Positions 12,201 through 22,075 of a stretch of 64,000 nucleotides of DNA are shown here, one piece after another. The DNA lies in contig CDMY01000411.1 of NCBI GenBank assembly GCA_001179505.1, positions 20,723 through 84,722 on the forward strand, in the 5' to 3' direction. The first letter of the stretch is position 1. Every line of letters begins with the position of its first letter. The position numbers and the translations under genes are program-made. The stretch is from Vitrella brassicaformis (Eukaryota; Sar; Vitrellaceae). The notes under the pieces were generated by a model. The model searched no databases. It was not told where the DNA came from and saw only the letters and a list, made by a program, of their open reading frames with translations.

Positions 12201-12513
12201 TCCAGTCTGTCGATTCAATAGTATTACGTCGAAGGATCTTCGCACTTTCTCTTGCTGCGCATCCAAGGGACAGCTGCCTGTCAAACAAAGCAACCCCCTC
12301 TGATTGAATGCCGGTTGAATAGTCGGCTATATTGTGGACTGCGTTTTTTTGTTGGCGGACACTGAGTCTCTGCCAAAGGGGAAGGGTCTGGCTGGGAAAC
12401 AGTTGCTGGAGATGATCATGGAGAAGTGAAACATCAAAAGATTGGTTGGCACACACACATGATCCTAGGGCTCCAATAATGAGGACCACTCCGAGTTTGG
12501 CATGCATCATCAT
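9274..12513 (-). CDS. Shared N-domain fused to methyltransferase and PF03407-type sugar transferase
   Basis: Nine exons on the minus strand: 12513-12002, 11950-11739, 11675-11535, 11482-11431, 11376-10999, 10940-10669, 10611-10151, 10091-9560, 9506-9274; 930 aa. The signal peptide starts at the triple ATG (MMMHAKLGVVLIIGALG). Residues 1-305 are the shared N-domain (ARESAKILRR, RMLALLKEG, KCPLALISAAMV, KWPVLDLLDIL). After a linker, about residues 432-640 form a class I SAM methyltransferase: LSIGASTGEEVRALY (motif I), GVDLVER, NLPFEDHTFDFVFANV, EIERVLRPNGYAAFLL. Residues 677-930 match the nucleotide-diphospho-sugar transferase domain PF03407, with TVLYNDVDMVWLRN (DxD) and a C-terminal VHVNWVQG...KHRLW block. 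One polypeptide therefore has two enzyme activities, probably both on a secreted glycan. All introns are GT-AG, 51-63 nt. Substrates unknown. Confidence 0.88.
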
Positions 12514-12542
12514 GATGATCTACTTCACGACCCCCCAAAGCC

Positions 12543-12561
12543 GGGGGAGTGCTCTAGGCTA
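12543..12561. promoter_or_regulatory. Box GGGGGAGTGCTCTAGGCTA upstream of a family member
   Basis: This 19-bp box lies 30 bp upstream of the ATG of the minus-strand gene starting at 12513. The same 19 bp recur at 48186-48204, again just upstream of a probable minus-strand gene and again followed by a T run and CCG. A promoter element or a short repeat are both possible. Confidence 0.45.
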
Positions 12562-12806
12562 GTTTTTCCGACCGCGAATCGCATAGTGATGTGAGGGCGC
12601 ATGTAGCGCGGGGGGGTCTATGTGTATGTCTTGCCGCCCTTCTGGTTGCCTTGAAGTTCTTGTTTTTCCTGCGGTGATGATATTATGTGTATGGGCGTGC
12701 TCTTGGGGTGTCTACGAATCGGCTGCCTGCCGCCCCTCTCCGGTGCGCTCGAATTTCATACACCCCTTTTGTTGCCGAAAAATGCGCTCGGCACATCACA
12801 TTGACT

Positions 12807-12945
12807 GGTTGATTAATTGATTGGTTCATATACGTATCATCCCGACTGTCTGTCTCTGTGAATGAATGTCGTGCCTCTGCCGACACTGTCTGGCTGTTTG
12901 TCTGGATGAATTATGTATGCATGTCTCTATGTGTTGTGTGTAACC
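12807..12945 (+). repeat. Dispersed repeat, inverted copy of 43990-44140
   Basis: The segment running from the TTGATTGGTTCAT region through CTGCCGACACTGTCTGGCTG to GAATTATGTATGCATGTCTC reappears in reverse complement at 43990-44140 with few differences, including GT/TG-rich flanks. It is a two-copy inverted dispersed repeat about 31 kb apart; no coding potential seen. Confidence 0.75.
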
Positions 12946-13238
12946 TTATGTCTGTCTTATGTGTGCGTGCGTGTATGTGTGTAAGTGTGAAGGCAAATGG
13001 ACTGTGCGGACAATACAAACGAGTGTTCTCCACTTCGATGTGTGAAGGACATTGGTTTGTGATTCAACGGGTTGCAACCCAAAGTTTCTCCTCCTTCTTT
13101 TTGGCGGCTTTTAAAATGGTTCCGTTTTGTTTGTCAGATTTTTCAAATTTCTCCTCAATTTCTTATTTGTTTGCGTTGTTTTAAATATTTCTCGGCGTCG
13201 GCTTTGGGACGTTTCAGGGGAAGAGGCTTGCACGGGGT

Positions 13239-13350
13239 GGACAGGCAGGACAGGGCTCAGCAGCGACGGGATGTCCGGGCTCTGTCCGGGCTGGCTCGTC
13301 GTCCGGGCTCGACGAGCGAGCCCAGACACATGGGTAGCGGAGGCGAGAGT
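13239..13350 (+). repeat. Dispersed GC-rich repeat copy 2
   Basis: Second copy of the element at 6328-6413. It has an extra internal duplication of TCCGGGCT...CTCGTCG and keeps the CGGGCTCGACGAGCGAGCCC stem and the terminal TAGCGGAGGCGAGAGT. Confidence 0.8.
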
Positions 13351-13960
13351 GTCCAGAATTGCTAACAGAGGTACGTGGAGCTGTCAGTTAGGTCCTTTGT
13401 CCAGCCCGTGAAACGGCTCACCTCTCAGTCAACTCTCAGTGCGCCTTTTGGCTCTATCGTCGCGGCCTTAATTACGTTGCGCCGCAGCGTTTCGGGTGCC
13501 AACGTTATTGCGCGAAGCAGCATCGCGCGAAGCAGCACCGCGCAAAGCCGCGTGTGTGCATTCAGAACAGCGGAACGATCGTTGGGGTTCAAAGGTCCAC
13601 GACACGGTGTTTGCATGGAAGTATGCGGAGTCTTCTCCCTCGTGGGACCGGTGGGTCCCGGGCGGACGAGCAGACAGAAGGCATTGGTGTCGCGAAATGC
13701 GAAGGAGAACTCCACGATGATAAAGGCGTCGGACTGTCGTAACGAGACGATGTTGCGTCAAAATTGGGAGCCTCGGCGTGGAAAAACAGAACGAAGGTGT
13801 GTTGTACATGTGCGTCATGGCGACGTCAGTCAAGACAGTACGGGCGCCGACTACTACCGATGCCAACAGCCTACTTCAAAGCAATTGAAGGAGGCGTTGT
13901 TGAAGTAGGCTTTGTTGACTGTTGAAGCATGAGAATCCTAGGAGGCGTTGTTGAAGTACC

Positions 13961-14210
13961 ACGGCGTCCGAACGAAAGGTGAAGACTGGTCGGATGGAAA
14001 AAACGAGGTGATATTTTGCGACTTGACGCTCGTTCGACATGATAAAAGCAGAGGTGCGTATTATGTCCACGATTGGTGAACCAGATCAGTGTCGTTGTAC
14101 ACGGTCTCCGAACCAAAGGTGTAGACTGGTCGGAATGGGAAAAACGAGGTTACAGTTCGCGACTTGACGCTCGTTCGACATGATAAAAGCAGAGGTGCTT
14201 ATTATGTCCA
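13961..14210 (+). repeat. Tandem duplication of a ~110-bp unit
   Basis: 13961-14069 and 14101-14210 are copies of one unit (ACGGCGTCCGAACGAAAGGT / ACGGTCTCCGAACCAAAGGT at their starts; both end ...GCAGAGGTGC.TATTATGTCCA) separated by 31 bp. Divergence is roughly 10 percent. Function unknown. Confidence 0.8.
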
Positions 14211-14638
14211 ATTGATTATGTCCAAATCCTCGTTCTCATACGTTCCTGCGTTGTTCGCTTACGGCAATGTCGTCTACACCACTTTTTGGCACTCTCCGAT
14301 GCCGTGGTGGACCGTTACCCAGCCTCTCTTTCGGCTCGAGCCCATGTCTCATCATTCTTGAACACGAATACAATACCTTGCGGCGGCGCGTTGAAACCAA
14401 CAATCGGAGTGTGTCGGCTCACTAGGAAGAATACGGTGCATTTCGGCCAAATGCCGCACTCGGCGCCATTCTTGTACAATTGTTGGTTTCAAACAAGTGG
14501 TGGACCTACATGTGGCGTGTGGCTCGACCATCTGCGCGCTTCGTCCTGGTCTTGGTGGATGATCGAGAAAATGGGGTGTCTGATGCTCAGCCGTTCCCCG
14601 AAACGGTGAGCGATAATGGGAACGCCTCAGCAGCGACC

Positions 14639-14840
14639 CGCGGTGTACCCTGATGAGTCGTTTTCGTGGCTTCCGAATGCTCCCCGCGACGAGGAGACCT
14701 TGCGCAAGACGGTTTTAGGAGCTTGGAACTCATCGCTATTGCCAGTTGCAAGGCATGATTGGGTCCTGTTGCAGCGCGAACGAGTGTGGCTAGGGTCGGT
14801 CGCAAAAGTTGTGGTGGAGGTTAAGTCAACGCGAGCGAAT
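14639..14840 (+). promoter_or_regulatory. Duplicated 5' flank/promoter, also at 39640-39841
   Basis: The 202 bp before the ATG at 14841 are almost the same as those before the ATG at 39842. The copies differ by a handful of substitutions, so promoter and N-terminal exon were duplicated together. A longer in-frame reading back to an ATG at 14616 exists here, but the other copy has a TGA in that frame (39716-39718), so the segment is treated as non-coding. Confidence 0.6.
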
Positions 14841-17438
14841 ATGGAGCGTGTAGGATTATTCTTCTGTATCCTCACTGTTTTCCTTCCTTTCCTCTCCGCG
14901 CTGGACAGCCATTTCAGTCCGCGGGACGAACTCCGTCAGCTGTACCCGCCGTTCTACACTCGTGGAAATCACAGCTCTTCCGAGCTGCTCGCGTCAGCCC
15001 TTGGCAAGACCACAACGGGCGCCGAAGAGGCGGTCAGATGGCTGACATCCGGCAACGCATCTTCCCCACTGGCGATAGGCACCTTTGCGTCGTTCCTGCT
15101 GCACGCCCTGCACGCCTTGGCAGAGCCAGACAACGGTGACAGCGCCCGTCGAGTGCTGCGCGCCATCGATCTGATGCGCTCCCGTCTGCCGCTTGAAGCG
15201 CTGCTGACTTCCGGCTGGCCAGTATTCAGCATGCTCATGCATTTCCGCTCCGTGGTTGATGCGGCTGGCCTTGAGAGTGATTCAGTGTGTGCGGCGGGCA
15301 GCTGGGACCTGTTGTCTGAGGGACTGGAGTCAATCGACTCAGTTGCGCGACATGAGGGCATCTCTGTGTCTCTGGCAAATCATCTCACGGAGATGGCATC
15401 CAACATATCAGTTGTGTCCCAGGGACTCACCATAGGTGAAAGGAGCGAAATGGACACTGCTCACTTAAGAGAAAATAAGCCATATTCATTTCTCTTTGTA
15501 GGTAAGATCAACGAGTGTCCTCCAGGGTCTATGGCTGCATTGACCTTGTGGCACTTGGTGGCCGCACTGAGGAGCGGTGTTCCTGACTTGCCCCGTATTC
15601 TGCAAACCTATGTTTCCATTGCCGACGCACTGTGGCAATTCATGACGATCGAACAACTCACAAGCACGCGTACAAAAGCCGACTCGCATCTGCACATACC
15701 GGCTGCGTTCGTCTTGTGTTGGTGCACGTGTTTTAGGCTGGCGGATCTTAGAATGGCTCCAGCTTTTGGCAACTCAGGCGCCGAAAAAACAACAGCAAGG
15801 CAAGCCATAAGCAAAGATTAGTCTTCGGTGGTCCCACTTCTCCCTGCTCTGCCGCCCAGCCATGCCGCCCAGCCATGCCTCGAGGCAAGAGAGGTCCCGT
15901 GGCGTGTCGATCGACCAGTCAAGTGGGACTCACTTGGAATCGTCCTGCAGCAGATCCTGTTCGGCCTCGAATGGAACCTGTTTCCTTGGCACCTGTCTGT
16001 GCTTCCCGGGCAAGTCGTAAAATCCCCACATGTTCTTATCTGGCAATTTCTCTGTTGGCAGGCTACACAGGTCAGAACTGCAGTCAGATGCTTGAGGGGC
16101 ACACAAAAGAGTGCGGTCCATATGTAAGGCGCCCGGGAGGGTATACACTGGGAGTTAGGGCCGCGTACCATGGGGAGACATACTCTGGGTCTGTGGATCT
16201 GTCAGGACGATCGATGTTGTTTCCATCCTGATTACGGCGTGGCGCAAGTACCGTGCTCGCGATGGCGCAGCGCACAGCAGTTCGAGAAAACGACTTGGTA
16301 CCTGAGAAAGACTGACCACGACCGAAACTTGCAACACGCAGCGAGCTACGACAACTACCGCAGTTTGCCTGCCCAATTGGGCAAGGTGCTTGAGATGGGT
16401 TGTGGTCCGTTCACCCAGCTGAAGACACTCCTGGATGCGCGGCCGGATGTGACGGTGGAAAGCATTACGTTGGCGGATCCACTGGCGTTTCACTATATGG
16501 ATGGCGTAGAAAAATGTTCGTACCGCGAAGGCACGTTGAGAGGTTGGCCAACCCGCGTGATTTCGTTGCCGAATGAGTACCTCTCCCTTGAAGAGCGGTT
16601 CGATACGATTGTGATGATCAACGTCATTGAACATGTCATCGATGGCCTTACTTTGTTGCACAAGGCATTCTCGTTACTCTCTGACGGGGGAGTCTTGGTT
16701 TGGCATGAGAAGCTTAGGGACTCGTACAAGGGCTCGGCAATACTCTGCGAACAAGACGGTTGGCATTCATGCGGTCGAGAATTCGATTTGCATCCCATCC
16801 GCATCAAATCGAGCTTGGCAGACAGGTTTGTTGATTTATTCGACAGCTTGTACGACGAGCGGAATGCGGTTGAAACACGAAGAGTGCGCAGCTTCACGGG
16901 CGCCGGCGGCATTTACTATATTGGGCGGAAGTTAGGCACAGGACGTCCACACCCTCCTCACTTTCCCTACGAGAGCGGCTGCATCGAGTCGCGTATCCCT
17001 CGTCTTGTCTCCATTGTAATTTACGCCGCGAAAGAAACCTCTCCAACTGGGGCTCTCCAGGAGACGATAAAGACATACGTCGAGAGCGTGTTGGTTGATC
17101 GGGTCGTTCTCGTGTTCCGTGCAGGGCAACAGCTGCCTAAGCTGGAACGTTTTGCATCAAAGCTGATTCTCATAGGAGTTTCGTCGCCGGAACGCATTGA
17201 TGTTTTCTACAGGCAAATTGCGGCTTCGTTGTCTCTCGACCCGGTTCTTTTGTCCCCCACCGACTCGTCAGCACTCAACGACGACGAGCTGATCGAAGTG
17301 TTCCGCGCATTCAACAATGGTCTGGCCGGAAACCGAGCTCGAGGTGCTCTTCTGGTCCACCGCAAGGAGATGACTGCCAAAACCGTTGAAACTCTTCTCC
17401 CCGGACTACACTGTGCTGTTCTCGGTGTCTGCCTTTGA
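14841..17438 (+). CDS. Shared N-domain fused to EGF-like module and methyltransferase
   Basis: Exons 14841-15435, 15502-15669, 15737-15799, 15860-16009, 16062-16123, 16206-17438; 756 aa with a signal peptide (MERVGLFFCILTVFLPFLSA). Residues 1-275 are the shared N-domain. Exons 4-5 (about residues 276-346) encode a cysteine-rich EGF-like segment: NGTCFLGTCLCFPG joined to YTGQNC. Exon 6 is a class I SAM methyltransferase (KVLEMGCGPFTQLKTLL motif I; FDTIVMINVIEHVIDG; SDGGVLVWHEK), followed by about 150 residues that loosely resemble the start of a GT domain but lack a clear DxD. Introns 3 and 4 (15800-15859, 16010-16061) both have GC donors, each required by frame. The N-domain exons are near-identical DNA to the genes at 6546 and 39842 in different parts. 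Likely a secretory-pathway glycan or protein methyltransferase; acceptor unknown. Confidence 0.87.
15851..15876 (+). repeat. 13-bp tandem duplication covering a splice acceptor
   Basis: GCCGCCCAGCCAT occurs twice in a row, duplicating the AG acceptor of intron 3 of the EGF/methyltransferase fusion. Only the upstream acceptor (exon from 15860) keeps the EGF frame; use of the second would shift frame by 13 nt. Confidence 0.8.
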
Positions 17439-18689
17439 TGACACCCGTGCGAGACAGATCGTCCGGCATTGACAGGACAACAACCGAGACAGCAACTCGT
17501 GCAGCGATACCTCATGCCTAAGTCGGTGATTTCTCTGCTGTTTCTCCTCCTTTTCGGATGGAGCGTGTGTCGGACTATTCCCAAATCCCCTGAGAATGCA
17601 AACTAAGAACTCGCATCCAGCGACCCTCGTGCCCGCGAGACGGCGATCATGGACTACGATCGACACTGCTGCAAGGACTTGCGGCATTAGAACGGAAACT
17701 ACAGCAATTTTCCAGCCTTTCGGATGTGTATCGCGTTGAAAGGCTAGTGGAGAGACAGCAGTGTACATCAGGGGAGTCAACGTACCATCAGTCGGTCAGT
17801 CGCTTATGTATGTGGCCACATACACAGTGTCCACATACACATGTCTCCCTCCATGGTTGGTGTGTGTACGCCATGAATGACTGTGTGCGCTTCCTGCGCA
17901 TGGACGTGTCGACATGTGCGCCCAAGGAAGAATCAACATGCCCAAGGTCGGCCCTGTCTGACCTCTCACAGCATGTGTCTTCTGCCAATCAATCAGCCCC
18001 TTAGCGACTTGTATGTCAGATCCAATCCCTTCTGCACCGGCGTAGCCACGCACATCATCACATCATCTTCTGTGTCAGGCACTGTGCCCATGAGATGATC
18101 AAGCGACTCTCGATCGATCTCAGCAGGTGCTACAGAAGCATCGCGGTCAGCTGAGGCAATCGCTGCTCTGTCGCACACCAGACATCTCATCGAGAAGACC
18201 TGGCTCAACTCCTAGAGGGGGATCCCCTCTCACACTTGTCCAGCACGTACAGAGACGGTAGTAGCGCTCTCATAAGGTCGGCTGTGGACAGAGAGCGGAT
18301 GGGTGGGAAACATACACGGCATCATGATGTTCGTGTGTCAGGTTTCTGAACCGGAAGGTCAAGGACAAGAACCCGAAACAAGCATGTCTACTGGGTGCCT
18401 TCAGCCAAGTTTGTGTTGGGGACGGGCAGTTGTCGAGCGACATTATTCATTGATTGGTGTATTGAGTGCATGACTGTCGACACTTATCGGCTGCCTGCGC
18501 GACATACACCGCTGGTCAACAGTCGCTGCACTCTGTTGGCCTGGAACTGTGCGTCCCGAAGCATGTCACTGGCCGCCGATGCAAAAAGCATCGCACGAAA
18601 TGTATGCGCTTTCCATTCATCCGGCGGATCACTAAATGGTACGTCGGTTGATGTCACGAAAAGGTGCGTCGCTTTCTCCATGGCCAGTC
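17439..18689. other. Intergenic between convergent genes
   Basis: No gene recognised. It contains an 18-bp perfect palindrome TGTATGTGGCCACATACA at 17807-17824 and, near 18420-18505, a stretch related to the flank of the repeat at 4742. A short minus-strand open stretch (17993-18208) shows no family motif. Confidence 0.5.
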
Positions 18690-21534
18690 TCACTGGGTAT
18701 CGCTTTTTCCTCCTCGAGTGCGCGAAGACGACCGCGACTGCTTCGTCAGGCGAAAGGTAGCCGCTTTTGGCTGCGGCTCTTTGTCGGATGTCGTTGCAAC
18801 AGTGATGAGGTCCCGTACTAGTCTATGGACACAAACAAGATATGGATGTCTTGCCCTGTCTGCTGGCTGAATGGAAGACTGGCTCACTTGTTGTAGACAT
18901 CCTTCATCTGCTTTTTGATGATTGTTTTGGGCGGCGAGAAGCCAGTTTCCATGTGCTCGGCAATGCCCGCGTACTGTAGGCATTGGTTTCCTTCAGTACA
19001 TGTGGCATGCCGTGTCTCTCGCCAAGTACGTGACTCACCTTGGGGTTGTGAGCGAAGATGGCGAAGTTGGGGTCGAACACAGCTTCGACAGTCAGCTCTC
19101 GAGCTTTCTTCCACCACGTGGCCAGATCCTTCTCGGTGGCGTCGAGTTCTCCTACCGTGTACTGCGGACATCAAAGCAAGAATGTGTGTGCGGATACATA
19201 CATGAGTGGATGAAGAGGACAATTTGTTGCTCTTGTGCTCACGGCTGGCAAAACGGAATGAACGAAGACCACGGCGTCGACACCGATAGACGACCAGCGG
19301 GGCAGACGATGGAGGTAGATGCCATCGGTCCAAGGCTTCCAGGACTGCGCGTTGTAGTGGATGGTATTGATCTTCCCCTCGAAGTCGTCCACGAACCCCT
19401 CCCTTTTGAACATGGCGTAGAGGTAGTTCTGTATTCGATCAATATGTGATGAACACAGGTAAGAGACATAACAGAGACAGCATGGTTAGCCCTTTAAGAG
19501 CCCTCAGCCCCTGCCCGCATACTACCGCTCGCTACGCTCGCTTCGCTCGCTTAGCTTACCACACTCAAGACAAGCCTGACGCCTTTCTCCGGGTTCCTGA
19601 TGGTGGGAATGGAAGGAAAACACTGTCCTTGCTGAATCGGCCATTCACGGTCCTACGCGACAGTCGGATGGCCCTTTCGGAGGGAAACTCGTTTGAGTGT
19701 CTCGATGGTCGTATCCAGCGACCACTGCAGATACGTACGTACATATCCACGAATGCCACACGTGTCGCGTCCGTTCGCCATTGTGGCTGGTGTCTGTCGT
19801 CATGTTGGCTTACGATGAAGGGCCAACCCTGCGGGTAAAGCGCTGGCAACTGATTGAGCTGAGACACCAAACGCATTTGTCTGTCCAGCCGTTTCCTTCT
19901 AGTCTTATGAGGGTTGGCCGCTACATACTTGTTTGGCTGCCGGGATGGTATCTACGAACACACGCGCATATTGGCAAAGACACATGACGATTCCTGTCTC
20001 TGCTCACCCACCCGGGCTAAGGCTGGCTGGCTGCCAGGATTCTGTGGCGTCAGGCGACACAAGCTGGACCACATTCTTGAGTCTCATCTGTGCACAGGCG
20101 CATCGGATATTCATTCGGCCATGATCTCATCAGGGAGAGGTCACACCGTACGTACCTGTGGGATCTGTTTGTGGGACTTGAAGGCCTCATCTAGCCGCTG
20201 ATTGAGCTTGAATGTCTCCCGGCGAGTCAGCTTGGCGTGAGTTTCTATCTCCTGCCGCAGGTGCACTTCGTCTGAACGCGTGCACCCGAGTGTCAATGAT
20301 AGTGTAGGTCGACCGTCGGACGCTTACCGATTAAAATGGCTGCATGGTGGTATCTGAAGCTGGCTTCATCCAGCAGGAGAGAAGGCGCCGACTGCAACGG
20401 AAGAGCTTGGCAGAGGTCAACTGATTGATTGATTGGTCTCTGCTCACCTCGTAGGACGCTTTGAGGTACTCGAAGAGAGTCTTCGAGACAGTGTCATGCC
20501 ACAGGCATCCCGAATGTGTATTCACAGCACGTGCAATGTGAGAGCCGGCACCCACGAATCCCAACATAAGCCTCCTCACCGCACCTTGAAGTAGTCGCGG
20601 ATGTCTTGCCTCATCTTAGCAAGAGCTAAAAAGTCGACATTTGAAGATGAACGAAAGGATGGCATATGTGCAGGGCAGGCAGCTGTTATGTACCCTTGGC
20701 CTTGAGCTTCATGTAGTCTTCACCGTCGGGGTAGCCGTTGGCTTCAGTATCCCACTCAGTCGCGACCGCCTGTATGTTTGTACAGTGAAGGAAGGCATGA
20801 AGGCCAGAAGTGCCAAGCCACTGACTGCCTTACCTCTGCCACGTATTCATCGCCGACCTGTGTCAATCAGTGGAAAGAGACAAGCTGCCAATCCTTTTGT
20901 ATTATTCTTCTCACTCACCCAGAGACCAACCAGGTCCACGCCACAGACCCGCTTGGATCCTTCTTCCTCGAATGCTTCTTCCTCGTCCTTGCACCCCTGC
21001 GGAGCAGCAACATTCAATGCATAGCGCACTCCGCCATGGGGAAGAGGACATAACCCACCGGTGTCCCGAGAGGCTTGTTGCAGCAGTCGTGTCGCCGTTT
21101 CAGCTCTTCAAGTGCAGTGCTCTTTCCCTGCATGTGTAGAGAGCTACAAGCCTGCATGCATGATTGAGGTCAACGTGCATTCACTTACCGAAGCTGGCGT
21201 CCCAGCCGACATGACCACGAGCTGCTCCATGCATACGGCAGACATCCAGCACAAGAGTCACACAGCCGTTCACTGTGACTCTGCACTGTGTGACTCACGA
21301 TCGTGCCAATGTACGCGACGTGACCGGCCTGTTTTTCCTGAGAGTGGCGCGAGGAGGTGGGGTGAATTCAAATATAGCACGACGAAACACAAATGTGAGA
21401 CAAGTCTGATCTCACCCATTGAGTCTCACCGTGTGGTTCCCATCAAGATTCGCATCCCAGGCACCGTCCCGCCGCACTCGCAAGGCAATGCCTCCAGGCA
21501 AGGAGAAGGCCAACAACAGAACAAGGCACGACAT
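18690..21534 (-). CDS. Secreted P-loop NTPase/kinase-like protein, 19 exons
   Basis: Minus-strand exons: 21534-21430, 21337-21299, 21221-21189, 21127-21059, 20996-20919, 20857-20834, 20769-20694, 20625-20585, 20480-20448, 20391-20328, 20271-20156, 20087-20061, 19936-19814, 19724-19657, 19596-19560, 19428-19243, 19161-19039, 18973-18888, 18822-18690; 486 aa. A signal peptide (MSCLVLLLAFSLPGGIA) is present; an in-frame ATG at 21555 is an alternative start. Exons 3 and 4 join to SAGTPASGKST, a Walker A loop, at about residue 54. The arrangement recalls zeta-toxin/polynucleotide-kinase-like P-loop kinases, but no other motif confirms this. The middle is charged and helical; the C-terminal third (DGIYLHRLPRWSSIGVD, WWKKAREL) is unrecognised, with a basic tail. 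A less likely end is the TGA at 18884-18886. Gene structure is strong, function uncertain. Confidence 0.72.
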
Positions 21535-21885
21535 GACGACACACCAATCGGTCATTCCTTCCTGAAATTCCACTACATGCAAAGTGGGGGCCGAATGGGA
21601 TTAAATTATGCGCCGCACACTTGCAAAATTGCACGTGTGCCGGTGCCTGTCGATATGTCTGCGTGCGTGCATGCTCCTGGCTGCGCTCAAGTGATTTGTG
21701 TCGCTCGAGAGAATCGCCCACTCATATGCGCTGGCTGGACAGCTCTATGCTTTTCACCTCTCGTCAGCTCGTCCCTATGACACATCTTGCAATGCACACA
21801 TACATGTCTGGCTGCCTGCAGCACCTGGGCTGCTCCACTGACATGGCTCCAATCCGGATGCCCCTCTTCTTTGTCCGGATTGACT

Positions 21886-21920
21886 AAACCCTAAAGTCAA
21901 AACCCTGAGCCCTAAACCCT
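21886..21920. promoter_or_regulatory. Telobox-like repeats upstream of PABPN1
   Basis: AAACCCTAAA at 21886-21895 and CCCTAAACCCT at 21910-21920, with AAACCCTGA between, lie 155-190 bp before the PABPN1 start. AAACCCTA boxes are known promoter elements of translation and RNA-metabolism genes in plants. A similar cluster sits in the TRM1/RS-protein promoter here. Confidence 0.6.
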
Positions 21921-22075
21921 GCCAGTGGTAACCCACCACGACGGTGAAAATGGTAGCTTTCCCACATTGCTCCACGCAACCGCACACCGATCCTTGTCTG
22001 TCTGTGTTTGTGTGGGTGTCAGGTACCCAGAGTGTTCCCGGCGAGCATCCGGTCGACCAACAGAGAGTAGGCGCA

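Larger units (their letters stand above)
12562..14638. other. Repeat-rich intergenic region between head-to-head family members
   Basis: No confident gene. It contains the dispersed repeats at 12807 and 13239, the short direct repeat GGAGGCGTTGTTGAAGTA at 13890-13907 and 13941-13958, and a tandem duplication at 13961-14210. The plus-strand frame around 14286-14609 is open but shows no family motif and may be element debris. Confidence 0.5.

Noticed and set aside
14616-14840. In-frame N-terminal extension of the EGF/methyltransferase fusion from an ATG at 14616
   Set aside because: The paralogous flank at 39640-39841 has a TGA (39716-39718) in this frame, and ATG 14841 opens a good signal peptide shared by both genes.
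18884-18973. Ending the P-loop gene at the TGA in exon 18
   Set aside because: Possible, but a consensus donor overlaps the stop and splicing to 18822 gives an in-frame basic tail with whole-codon length; kept as the less likely alternative.
18690-21534. Reading the P-loop protein as a toxin of a toxin-antitoxin pair
   Set aside because: Only the Walker A loop recalls zeta-type kinases. The gene is a 19-exon nuclear gene with a signal peptide and no partner, so no toxin function is claimed.
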